Below are positions 1 to 6,773 of a stretch of DNA of 8,421 nt, one piece after another. The position numbers and the translations under genes were made by a program. The DNA is from Bacteroidota bacterium (GTDB taxonomy: Bacteria > Bacteroidota > Ignavibacteria > SZUA-365): the NCBI GenBank assembly GCA_018224345.1, contig JAGTUW010000257.1:1-8421 (forward strand). Reading direction: 5' to 3'. The notes beneath the pieces are model-generated. The model ran no database searches and had not been told where the DNA came from. It saw only the letters and a list, made by a program, of their open reading frames with translations. How positions within the stretch are numbered: position 1 is the first letter of the stretch; every line of letters starts with the position of its first letter.

Positions 1-1
1 G

Positions 2-544
2 CAAGACATGCATGTGTACACGAGCGGCCAAGAGCACAATTTCAGCACCGATGGAGGCGACACCTGGTCGACGGAAGCCATGTTCAGCGGGGCTCGTGAC
101 ATCCAGGCAACTTCGGGCGGGATCTATGTGGTGCGCAACGACACATTGTTTTATCGGAATCCTGATTCCAGAGAGTGGCATTCCCTTCTGGTCAGGAGGT
201 TCCTCGGCAATGTTGCAAACATCGGGTCTGCAATTCTCTGCATGACGCCATCGAGGCTTCTGCGCAGCACGGACCACGGCAAGAGTTGGAATACCTGGAT
301 CAAAGAGCGGGGCGAAACAGGATTCAAGGGGTTCATAATAGTTGCCGATTCCATCGTCGCACTCGCGGGTGCGCATCCATATATCTATCTGAGCACTGAC
401 TATGGTGCATCGTGGCAGAAAATCCATCTTGAGATAGGGAAGCATGATCGGATTACCGGCGCCGTTCTGGATTCAGCCAGGCATCTCATACTCGGAACGT
501 CCGTTGGACTGTTCAGATCCACAGCGCCGATGCTGCACAATTGA
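2..544 (+). CDS. Asp-box (BNR) repeat protein, C-terminal part (5' truncated)
   Basis: The reading frame is open to the left edge of the window, so this is the C-terminal part of a longer gene; the ATG at position 8 is probably internal. Counting from that Met, three Asp-boxes (S-x-D-x-G-x-T/S-W) are visible at residues 13-20, 87-94 and 129-136. Near the end the motif GLFRST (167-172) looks like the lead-in to a further blade, but the protein stops six residues later. Asp-box repeats form beta-hairpins in sialidase-, sortilin- or WD40/YVTN-like beta-propellers; no catalytic residues can be assigned. Unlike the similar gene downstream at 1283, no T9SS sorting domain follows the last repeat, and reading the next ~60 codons in the other frames does not reveal one. 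It may be a natural short form or a truncated paralogue. The fold is well supported; the function is unknown. Confidence 0.85.
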   Translation, partial: QDMHVYTSGQEHNFSTDGGDTWSTEAMFSGARDIQATSGGIYVVRNDTLFYRNPDSREWHSLLVRRFLGNVANIGSAILCMTPSRLLRSTDHGKSWNTWIKERGETGFKGFIIVADSIVALAGAHPYIYLSTDYGASWQKIHLEIGKHDRITGAVLDSARHLILGTSVGLFRSTAPMLHN

Positions 545-672
545 GTTCTGGTGGTCGCCACGGTTCAGGTCAAACCGACCGCTTCCGTCATCCATCTCCG
601 GGGCCAAGAAGTCATGAGACCACATGAGAAGAATGCAGTCGGATTATCGAAGAGACGGATAGCGTTCTATAT

Positions 673-709
673 ATTCCGGGATGATTCGTCCACCATTCCG
701 GGATCATTC
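673..709. repeat. Imperfect direct repeat, two 15-mers 22 bp apart
   Basis: Two 15-bp copies, ATTCCGGGATGATTC at 673-687 and ATTCCGGGATCATTC at 695-709, differ at one base. Their starts are 22 bp apart, close to two helical turns. This spacing would suit a protein binding both copies on one DNA face, as at an operator or at a transposase-binding end of an insertion sequence. The repeat lies about 40 bp upstream of the winged-helix fragment. No transposase gene is present, so an IS origin is only a guess. Confidence 0.5.
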
Positions 710-749
710 CAAAACTGGACAGATAACTTTGAAATCTGTGATCGCTTGA

Positions 750-962
750 CTTTGGAACAGGTGGACGGATCTATGTGCCAAAGCGGGCAGGATCCTGCGT
801 GTCATGCTGACTCCGCCGTTGAGTGCGTGGAAGATAACGGAGTTGGAAACTGCGGCAGTCGTGAGCCGCGGCCATATAAGTAATGTGCGGAGGCAATTTC
901 AACTCCGTCGATGGGTGCAAGTAGACAACGGTGAGCCCATTTCTGTGTTCGTGGACTTGCTC
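750..962 (+). pseudogene. Winged-helix DNA-binding remnant, AbiEi-antitoxin-like
   Basis: Translation of this frame, open after a TGA at 747-749, gives a ~70-residue stretch with the pattern A-GRILRVMLTPPLSAWKI-ELE, then VVSRGHISNVRR, then RRWVQ. This follows the winged-helix pattern of type IV toxin-antitoxin AbiEi-family proteins as I remember it: 'RILRVLL-P-RAW-ELA-ADVSLG-SNV-RAL-WV'. Helix 1, the recognition helix (around SRGHISNVRR) and the wing can all be placed. The family's N-terminal part is missing, there is no credible start with a ribosome-binding site (only GTG 801 or ATG 804), and the expected continuation after 'DLL' is lost in this frame. A second short block, NITIHLNP...LQYG (about 1146-1190, same frame), could match a later family motif. 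I interpret this as a decayed gene; a small active regulator or chance similarity remain possible. Confidence 0.4.
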
Positions 963-1282
963 AGCGTATGTTTCTTGATGAATCAGATGCTCTCGGTGGT
1001 TTGTCCAGGGACCAGGTCCAGATCGATGCATTCCAGCAAGTGGCTGCGCTGTTGCGCAGCATCAACCTTTCGTCGCGCGAATTCTGAAACGGCCTCTTGG
1101 CTCAGCCAGGCACTGAAGGCCGACCTCCTCCAGACCACACCGCAGAATATCACGATCCATCTCAATCCCACTGTGGTGTTGCAGTATGGCATCGTATTAT
1201 CCCTTTATCATGTAACCATTCGACTGATTGTTCTGTCAGTTCTTGAAACTGTATTCGTGCACTCAACGACAGGGCCTTCGGT

Positions 1283-3007
1283 ATGCATCATGCTTCTTCA
1301 AACCACGTGTTACTCTTTCTCTATTTTCATTTTATCCTGATTTCTTCCCTTATCCTTCCAACCACCTTCTGTTATGCCCAGCTTGTACCGGAATGGCTCG
1401 TCACCGGAAAATCCCAGTTTACAGGACAGGAAACAGCAACCGGGATCGCCGCCTGTGAGGGTGGTTTCTATCTCACGGGAGGAAGAATCCAGAATGACTT
1501 CGTGTTGCAGGTGTCTGATGACAAGGGATTGAACTGGCAGCGAACGATGACATTGAAGCAAAACGGCTGGGGTGAAATCCAGGCGCCACTGCATCGGCCC
1601 TTTGCAGAAGTCTACATAAACTCGGTCTCGCGACCGACGCCCGCGATGTGTTTCGCGTACGGCTCGGGTACACTTGAATCGGGTGGCGTCAGACTTCCCT
1701 TCCTGCTGCGGTCGAATGACAGCGGTCACACATGGACCTCCGTACCTCTTGCGGATTCCGCACGGGGGATTGTCCTCTCCTGTCTTGCGATGAAGGATGC
1801 GATGCACGGCATCCGCACCGGGGGATATGTCGATCAGGATCACTCGGTGCTCTACAGAACATCGGATGGCGGTGATACATGGGAAACTATCGACATCCCT
1901 TTTGTGGATTACAAGACGAACTGGATTGCCTACGCAAAGGACGGCACACTCTTTGCCACCCAGATGATCTCGAACACGCTCTATCGCTCAACGGATAACG
2001 GCGATACGTGGGAACAGAGAGGGGAGATGCCAGGCGGACGTACCCCGTCATTTTCTTCAGCACATGTCGGCTGGCTTGCCTACGGTGTTGCGACGGGACA
2101 AGCGGATACGCAACGGGATGTGATTGCGAAAACAACGGACGGTGGATCATCCTGGCAAATCGTGCACGACTCGCTGCAGCATCCGCCGTTCGGACTTACC
2201 GCCGTCTCCTGCGCAAACGAACGGCATGTCATCGCTGTCGGCAGAATCGGCAAACTGCTGCACTCGAATGATGGCGGACTGAGCTGGGAGACTGCTCCCC
2301 GGCCGTTTTACCTTTACGATCCCGCACTTGCGGAAGTAACGCACGCGGACAGCGGCTCTGCAGTTGCCGGTGCCTTATTCCATCTCGTCACATGGACCGG
2401 CGAACGGACGCTTCCGCCGCCGGACGTCACATACACGCAGGGACCGGGCAGCCTGCAATGCACGGCACACTGGTCGTCGGTGGACGGCGCTACGGAGTAT
2501 CAGCTTGAGCTTGTGGAGGATATGCCGTCAAATTCACTGAAATATGAAATCTTCGACGAGCATCCTTACGAGCAGAGCGGCTGGATTTCCGGAACGTCAG
2601 TGGTACTCGATCCCTGGCTGAAGCTGAATCGGGATTACTTTATACGTGTCCGTGCACGCAGCGAGGAGCACACAAGCGACTGGTGCCATCCGGTAAAGTT
2701 CCGCACGTCTACGTCAACCGGCGTCGATCACACGCCCGCACCGGAATCCATGAAGATATCACTATATCCGCAGCCAGCGCACACTGAAATCAATATGCAC
2801 GTCACCGGGCTTGCACACGACACTGCCTGGAGATTGCGTCTGCATGATGTGTTGGGGCGAATCGTGTTTGCGATGCGCGGTACAAGCGGACCGGACGGTG
2901 AGGTGCGTCACTCGCTATCAACGAAAGGCCTGCCTGGCGGACTGTTGTTTGTCCTGTTCGAGTGTCAGGGAGCGCAACGGATGGTGCCCGTGCGCGTTGT
3001 GAATTAG
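1283..3007 (+). CDS. Secreted Asp-box repeat protein with FN3-like module and T9SS type A sorting domain
   Basis: This is a 574-residue exported protein. Residues 9-32 form a hydrophobic signal peptide with a likely cut after FCYA (32|33); its n-region has His but no Lys or Arg. Six Asp-boxes lie at 78-85, 144-151, 193-200, 236-243, 284-291 and 328-335, the last five spaced 43-49 residues apart, which is consistent with a beta-propeller. Residues ~379-476 resemble a fibronectin type III module, with a conserved W/Y pattern and 'YFIRVRARS' near its end. Residues ~478-574 match a T9SS type A C-terminal signal: 'SLYPQPA' near 493, then 'LRLHDVLGRIV' at 518-528 and a terminal beta-strand. The protein is probably exported by Sec, then moved across the outer membrane by T9SS with its C-terminal domain removed. 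ATG 1283 is preceded by a weak AGGG; an in-frame stop at 1244 limits upstream starts, and GTG 1307 is an alternative. Ligand or enzymatic function cannot be assigned. It resembles the truncated gene at the left edge. Confidence 0.93.
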   Translation: MHHASSNHVLLFLYFHFILISSLILPTTFCYAQLVPEWLVTGKSQFTGQETATGIAACEGGFYLTGGRIQNDFVLQVSDDKGLNWQRTMTLKQNGWGEIQAPLHRPFAEVYINSVSRPTPAMCFAYGSGTLESGGVRLPFLLRSNDSGHTWTSVPLADSARGIVLSCLAMKDAMHGIRTGGYVDQDHSVLYRTSDGGDTWETIDIPFVDYKTNWIAYAKDGTLFATQMISNTLYRSTDNGDTWEQRGEMPGGRTPSFSSAHVGWLAYGVATGQADTQRDVIAKTTDGGSSWQIVHDSLQHPPFGLTAVSCANERHVIAVGRIGKLLHSNDGGLSWETAPRPFYLYDPALAEVTHADSGSAVAGALFHLVTWTGERTLPPPDVTYTQGPGSLQCTAHWSSVDGATEYQLELVEDMPSNSLKYEIFDEHPYEQSGWISGTSVVLDPWLKLNRDYFIRVRARSEEHTSDWCHPVKFRTSTSTGVDHTPAPESMKISLYPQPAHTEINMHVTGLAHDTAWRLRLHDVLGRIVFAMRGTSGPDGEVRHSLSTKGLPGGLLFVLFECQGAQRMVPVRVVN

Positions 3008-3261
3008 TTGCGGTTCGGGTGTGCAGAGCACCTCTGCTGGTGACGGTATCCGAAATATGTCCCCCCCCCTCGATGCTCGAACACTGTCCCTTCGTGGTCG
3101 TCCCGAGATGTGAATCATGGATGCCATCCAATCGCATCTCATTCCGGGGAACCCGACGCGCTCCGCATCGGCATGGAACACGTGGTCGACGGAATGTCCG
3201 CTCTCCGGTCCACTTTATCATGTTGTCCGTCACGCTGCACCGGCAGAAAAAAATCTTTTCG
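3008..3261. other. Intergenic region with small hairpin and C9 tract
   Basis: No gene is supported here. A perfect 6-bp hairpin, GCAGAG-cac-CTCTGC (3023-3037), starts 15 nt after the preceding stop codon but has no T-tract, so it may be a 3'-end structure rather than a terminator. A run of nine C (3061-3069) is the longest C homopolymer in the window. A short stretch at ~3174-3190 resembles positions 60-77 of the left-edge Asp-box gene, but it is too short to call a repeat. Confidence 0.5.
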
Positions 3262-3288
3262 ATCACGCCTTCGGGCGTGATTTTTTTT
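3262..3288 (+). terminator. Rho-independent terminator with UUCG tetraloop
   Basis: A perfect 8-bp stem, ATCACGCC (3262-3269) with GGCGTGAT (3274-3281), closes a TTCG tetraloop in the very stable C(UUCG)G context. It runs directly into eight T (3281-3288). It sits 255 bp after the stop at 3007 and 76 bp before the ATG at 3364. It therefore either ends the upstream transcript late or attenuates transcription into the downstream gene. An A7 run at 3247-3253 lies 8 nt before the stem, so weak action on the opposite strand is possible. Confidence 0.85.
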
Positions 3289-3318
3289 ACTTCCCGTTGT
3301 CTTAGAGGGAGTAAAGCA

Positions 3319-3351
3319 ATGGCCGTTGCTGATGAAATGATTTTTTTTTAA
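3319..3351 (+). CDS. Putative 10-codon leader ORF (MAVADEMIFF)
   Basis: ATG at 3319 opens a 10-codon frame ending in TAA (3349-3351), 12 nt before the start of the 885-residue protein gene. It is preceded by AGGGAG (3306-3311) at 7-nt spacing, a convincing ribosome-binding site. The last codons lie in a T9 run. It falls between the UUCG terminator and the main gene, where a leader peptide would be expected if translation controls downstream expression. At this length it could easily be chance. Confidence 0.3.
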   Translation: MAVADEMIFF

Positions 3352-3352
3352 C

Positions 3353-3360
3353 GAGGTGAT
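3353..3360 (+). promoter_or_regulatory. Ribosome-binding site for the 885-residue protein
   Basis: GAGGTGAT matches the anti-Shine-Dalgarno complement well; its core AGGTG ends 5 nt before ATG 3364. It fixes the start of the downstream gene. Confidence 0.8.
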
Positions 3361-3363
3361 GTC

Positions 3364-6021
3364 ATGATCGCAAAAACTTTCAGAATTTTCCTTGTCATGT
3401 TGCTCTGCGGTATTCTGCAGAGTCACGCTCAAGGGACGAATCCCTATCACTACATATTCCCGGTTATGAAAAACGTGGAAACGACGGCCGGGATTCCGGT
3501 ACAGATCCCGATTTTCATCGAGAATTCCGGCAGCAGTACCGTCACGCTCAGCGTATCGGTGAGTGGTGATCCCGAATTCAGCGTGGATTCGCTCAGCCAG
3601 TCCATGCTGCTGGATCCGGGGCAACCCGATGTGGCGCTGATCCAATTCATGAGCACGACTCCCGGCAGCTACAGCACCCTTCTGACCGTCACGGACGGAA
3701 CGCTCTCTGATACGATCACGCTGTCCGCAAACGTCAATCCCCCGCCTGGCCCATTCGTGCTGCTTCCGCCATTCCACGATATCATGGCGGATGTCGGTAC
3801 AGCCACGCAGGTTCCCATCACTATTCAGAATGTCACCGGAAACGCCTATCCGGTCACGGTGACACTGGCCGGTGATGCGGCATTCTCCTACGCCGGGAGC
3901 CAAACCGTCAGTCTGGCGGCCGACGGTTCGGAAACTGTCTATGTCGATTTTCTCAGCAATGCCGAGGGACACTTCTCCGCGACACTTGAAGTGAGCGACG
4001 GAAGCTATACGACGTCGGCACCGATCAAGGTTTACGCCATGAACCGTCCCTACAAGTGGGTCGTGCCTTTCCAGGATGAGTTCAGCGCACCTGCGGGCGT
4101 GCAGATGCCCATTCCGGTATTCGTTCAGAACACTGCCGCGAACCCCGTCACACTCGATGTAGCACTCAGCGGCGATGCGGAATTCAGCCTGGATCCGGCA
4201 AGCCGTCAGGTCACCGTGACGTACGGTGAAGACCTGCGGATCAGCTTCCTGAGCAACACCGCCGGTACATACACGACACTGCTCACCGTGACCGACGGAG
4301 TGCATACGGACTCGCTCACACTGACGATGCATGTGAGTTCCGGTACCGGAGGAACCCTGTTCACCACGCAGTATGACGGTATGGACTTCTTCTTCCCCTT
4401 CGAGGCCGCCCCGGCTGCATCGGTCACCAGGGATCTTACCATTACGAACATCAGTGGAAGCCAGCTCTCCCTGCAACTGGACCTGTTCAGCGACAGCAGC
4501 TTTACCGTCAGCGCGAGCAGTATCACCATTGACGACGGCGCGTCGGAAACTGTGCAGGTGACTTTCGACAACAGCTACGGTGGCTTCGGCAGCGGAATGC
4601 TCGTTATCGACGGCGGCAACCAGGTCGAACAGATCTTCCTGGTCGGCTTCACCAGACCATGGACTGATTTTGACGGGTTACTGGTGATGAACAATCTCGA
4701 CTTCGGCATGGTGGACACATCGACGCAGGTCTGCCGCGACGTCCTGCTCGAGAACACGACACAGTCTGCGATTGCCATATCCAACATTCAGCTGAGCGGA
4801 TTCTCAAGCGACTTCTCCCTGCCGTACAGCAGCGGATTCACCATCGGCGCCGGCGAAACGGCATCGATTCCCGTCTGCTTTCAGCCGTCGGTTGTCAACC
4901 AGGTGCGCAACGAGGTGCTGACATTCACCTTTGACAATCCTGCCTCGACGCCGAATCTGCAGACCGCGAGTGTAAACCTCACGGGCCGGGCATCCACCGG
5001 CATTCTGCCGCCGTGGATCGATTCCAGCAGCATCATCAGCGTGTATGTCAACACGATATCCGCTCCGATCGACGGCAGCTCCGAGGTGGAGATTGAGCTC
5101 TACAACGTCAGCAGTCAGTCCATCACCATCAACAATGCGTTCTGGGAAGACGGCAACAACGCAGGGATATATTCGCTGTTGACCCCGTTGCCGATCACAA
5201 TTCAGCCGCACAATCCTTCCGTGCCCAGCAGTGGAAAGTCGACCATCACGGTGAAGTACGCCCCGACCTCGCAGAGCAGCACCGTCGGTGTCGAGGATAT
5301 CGCGACGTTGCGTTTTGAATCAAGCAGCTCATCGGTCGCGGCGACATATTTCCTGACACTGATCGGCACACCGATTTCGCCGGCGCCAGCTTCCCTGGTA
5401 ATTGCGATGTTCCCGAAAGACGGGCGTATCCCGAAAATCGCACTCGGCGAGGCCGACGTCAACTCCACCCACTCGCTTCGTTTCGAGAACAACCTGCAGG
5501 TACCGGTGACCATATCGGGCCTGGCGCTCTCCTCGGATGAACGTTTCGAAGTTGCCGGTACGGCATCTCTGCCTCGCACAGTGGCGCCGGGTGAAACCAT
5601 CGCCGTCGAACTTCGTACCAGAAGTGTGGCATATACACGCTCAACAGACGCTCTGATCATGCACGGCTCACACGAACATCTGAACTCCCGATACGAGATC
5701 CTGAGCGGATCGAGTGTAACAGGTGTCGAAGACGTTCCGCAGAGACCGGAAACATTCAGCATGTCAGTGGCACCCAATCCCACAGCAGGACCTGTAAGCA
5801 TCGTGATCAGTTCCCCTCTCCGTCAGGGACGTATTCAGGTCATGGACATGCTCGGACGTCTTGTCGCTGAATTCAACGCGGACACACGAACACTTCAGTG
5901 GAACGGTACGACTGCCGCGGGCCGCCGCGCCGATCCCGGCACGTATTATATCCGTGCTACAGGGACAGACGTGAACGGACAGGCTGTCGCTGCAATCCAC
6001 AAAGTGCTTCTTCTCCCATAG
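3364..6021 (+). CDS. Large secreted repeat protein with ASH-like domains and C-terminal FlgD/T9SS-type domain
   Basis: The product is 885 residues. A signal peptide covers 1-22 (Lys/Arg n-region, hydrophobic core, HA|Q cut). Four ~100-residue immunoglobulin-like repeats follow at ~28-125, ~130-225, ~229-325 and ~333-430; the first three share 'GD-x-x-FS' (68-73, 170-175, 270-275) and a 'TLLTVTDG'-type strand (105-112, 207-213, 305-312). Residues ~438-543 fit the choice-of-anchor D (ASH-like) pattern: 'LDFGMVD' at 445-451, an 'IGAGETASIPVCFQP' core near 494-508, and a terminal 'LTGRA'. Residues ~550-670 and ~673-782 look like two more diverged domains of this type. The C-terminus (~796-885) has 'VAPNPTAGPVSI', 'IQVMDMLGRLV' and 'DPGTYYIRATG', typical of FlgD-Ig/T9SS type A sorting domains. 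The only Cys residues after the signal peptide are 457 and 505, both in the choice-of-anchor D domain, so a disulfide is possible. A strong ribosome-binding site fixes the start. Likely a surface or extracellular structural/adhesin-type protein; no enzymatic motif is seen. It forms its own transcription unit between two terminators. Confidence 0.93.
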   Translation: MIAKTFRIFLVMLLCGILQSHAQGTNPYHYIFPVMKNVETTAGIPVQIPIFIENSGSSTVTLSVSVSGDPEFSVDSLSQSMLLDPGQPDVALIQFMSTTPGSYSTLLTVTDGTLSDTITLSANVNPPPGPFVLLPPFHDIMADVGTATQVPITIQNVTGNAYPVTVTLAGDAAFSYAGSQTVSLAADGSETVYVDFLSNAEGHFSATLEVSDGSYTTSAPIKVYAMNRPYKWVVPFQDEFSAPAGVQMPIPVFVQNTAANPVTLDVALSGDAEFSLDPASRQVTVTYGEDLRISFLSNTAGTYTTLLTVTDGVHTDSLTLTMHVSSGTGGTLFTTQYDGMDFFFPFEAAPAASVTRDLTITNISGSQLSLQLDLFSDSSFTVSASSITIDDGASETVQVTFDNSYGGFGSGMLVIDGGNQVEQIFLVGFTRPWTDFDGLLVMNNLDFGMVDTSTQVCRDVLLENTTQSAIAISNIQLSGFSSDFSLPYSSGFTIGAGETASIPVCFQPSVVNQVRNEVLTFTFDNPASTPNLQTASVNLTGRASTGILPPWIDSSSIISVYVNTISAPIDGSSEVEIELYNVSSQSITINNAFWEDGNNAGIYSLLTPLPITIQPHNPSVPSSGKSTITVKYAPTSQSSTVGVEDIATLRFESSSSSVAATYFLTLIGTPISPAPASLVIAMFPKDGRIPKIALGEADVNSTHSLRFENNLQVPVTISGLALSSDERFEVAGTASLPRTVAPGETIAVELRTRSVAYTRSTDALIMHGSHEHLNSRYEILSGSSVTGVEDVPQRPETFSMSVAPNPTAGPVSIVISSPLRQGRIQVMDMLGRLVAEFNADTRTLQWNGTTAAGRRADPGTYYIRATGTDVNGQAVAAIHKVLLLP

Positions 6022-6033
6022 ATTGACGTACAT

Positions 6034-6070
6034 TGGAGGACGGGCCATCCTTGCCCGTCCTCCATTTTTT
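6034..6070 (+). terminator. Strong rho-independent terminator
   Basis: A perfect 12-bp stem, TGGAGGACGGGC (6034-6045) with GCCCGTCCTCCA (6053-6064), has a 7-nt loop and is followed by six T (6065-6070). It begins 12 nt after the stop at 6021. It separates the secreted-protein gene from the sigma-factor operon, so the latter needs its own promoter. Confidence 0.95.
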
Positions 6071-6191
6071 AATGACCGAGAAACACGAACGAAGCCTATT
6101 GAGACAAGCGATACTGCCTGTGAATGCTATTCCGATGAGCCATGAGGCAGTGAAATCACGCCGGGAAGCAACGCGCACAGAGCAACATACG
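6071..6191 (+). promoter_or_regulatory. Promoter/leader region of the sigma-factor operon with a 7-bp inverted repeat
   Basis: This 121-bp stretch between the terminator and ATG 6192 must contain the operon promoter, but no confident -35/-10 could be picked. TTGAGA at 6099 lacks a good partner. A perfect inverted repeat, ACTGCCT (6113-6119) and AGGCAGT (6145-6151), is separated by 25 nt and could be an operator or a 5'-UTR stem. The sigma frame remains open through here, with possible starts at ATG 6072 and ATG 6135, but the encoded residues do not resemble the sigma family. Confidence 0.4.
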
Positions 6192-6773
6192 ATGGACCTT
6201 TCCTCCCTGTCTGACGGTGAGCTGCTTGCTTCTTTTCTCAATGGAAATGAGCGTGCCTTCGCAGAACTGTATTCGCGAAGGCATCTCGAAATCTATCGTT
6301 TCATACTCAATTATGTTCACGGCGATGAAGATCTCGCATCAGACATGTTCCAGGAAACGTTCATAAAAGTGCACAATCATGCACACACGCTGCTCGAAAG
6401 AGATAACGTCCGTTCCTGGATGTATACGATTGCCCGCAACAACTGCCTTAACTGCCTGAAGCGACTGAAGCGTCAGGTGCGGCTTGGCGCCCAGCATGAG
6501 AACGGGCAGGACGAAGATCAGCTCGCGCCGGACGAGGCACTGGATCGCAGTGCCATGCATCAGGCGCTCGATAGGGCAATTCAGGCACTTCCCGCAAATC
6601 AGCGCGAAGCCGTCATCCTTCGTGAATTCGAGGGAATGTCCTATGCGGAAATCGCCGAGGCGACACACACGAATATCGGCGTCATCCGCCAGCGGCTCTG
6701 GCGGGCCAAACAGACCTTGCGTACCGTGCTCGCTGAACGGTTTGAAAACCGACCGGCAGGAGAATCAGAATGA
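6192..6773 (+). CDS. RNA polymerase sigma factor, ECF (sigma-70 region 2 + region 4)
   Basis: The 193-residue product has normal ECF length. Region 2 spans ~17-91, with 'DEDLASDMFQETFIKV' at 45-60 (core-polymerase binding) and 'RSWMYTIARNNCLNCLKR' at 74-91 (-10 recognition). Region 4 spans ~120-180, with 'LPANQREAVILREFEGMSYAEIA' at 133-155 and the recognition helix 'NIGVIRQRLWRAKQTLR' at 161-177. There the usual 'GTVKSRLHRAR' is altered to GVIRQRLWRAK, which may reflect its own promoter specificity. ATG 6192 is chosen because the family homology begins here. The frame could extend upstream to ATG 6135 or 6072, and a TTG at 6033 lies at the terminator stem and is implausible. It directs RNA polymerase to a regulon that cannot be named from this window. 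The stop overlaps the next start (ATGA), so it is translationally coupled with its probable anti-sigma partner. Confidence 0.95.
   Translation: MDLSSLSDGELLASFLNGNERAFAELYSRRHLEIYRFILNYVHGDEDLASDMFQETFIKVHNHAHTLLERDNVRSWMYTIARNNCLNCLKRLKRQVRLGAQHENGQDEDQLAPDEALDRSAMHQALDRAIQALPANQREAVILREFEGMSYAEIAEATHTNIGVIRQRLWRAKQTLRTVLAERFENRPAGESE
6758..6763 (+). promoter_or_regulatory. Ribosome-binding site inside the sigma-factor gene
   Basis: AGGAGA lies 6 nt before ATG 6770, within the last codons of the sigma factor. It supports 6770 over the second in-frame-looking ATG at 6774, which is in a different frame. Confidence 0.75.

Larger units (their letters stand above)
545..1282. other. 738-bp region without an intact gene
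   Basis: No open frame here reads like a complete protein. Frames of up to about 110 codons exist, but they lack recognisable domains, ribosome-binding sites and consistent codon use. Two things stand out: an imperfect direct repeat at 673-709, and a winged-helix-like stretch at 750-962 that looks like gene debris (both entered separately). A 50-codon open stretch in another frame (935-1084) reads like protein (rich in Leu, Asp and Gln) and may be a frameshifted continuation. The right part (about 1180-1282) is more AT-rich and must hold the promoter of the gene at 1283, but I could not choose a -35/-10 or Bacteroidetes -33/-7 pair with confidence. Confidence 0.6.

Noticed and set aside
551..883. 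A 110-codon + frame after the left-edge gene
   Set aside because: No domain, no ribosome-binding site, mixed composition; the only protein-like signal in this area is in a different frame (750-962).
3174..3190. Similarity of ACACGTGGTCGACGGAA to the left-edge gene (positions 60-77)
   Set aside because: Only 17 bp with one mismatch and no flanking similarity, and no full Asp-box pattern in the surrounding translation; likely chance.
3139..4476. A 445-codon minus-strand open frame
   Set aside because: It lies opposite the well-supported repeat protein. It is Arg/His/Gly-rich with no domain pattern, and it reads straight through the UUCG terminator; it is an antisense shadow of biased codon use.
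6099..6130. TTGAGA as a -35 element for the sigma operon
   Set aside because: No acceptable -10 at 16-18 bp; the nearest candidate (TGCTAT) is about 20 bp away.
6033..6191. Upstream extension of the sigma factor from TTG 6033
   Set aside because: The start would sit in the terminator stem and T-tract, and the extra 53 residues do not resemble ECF proteins.
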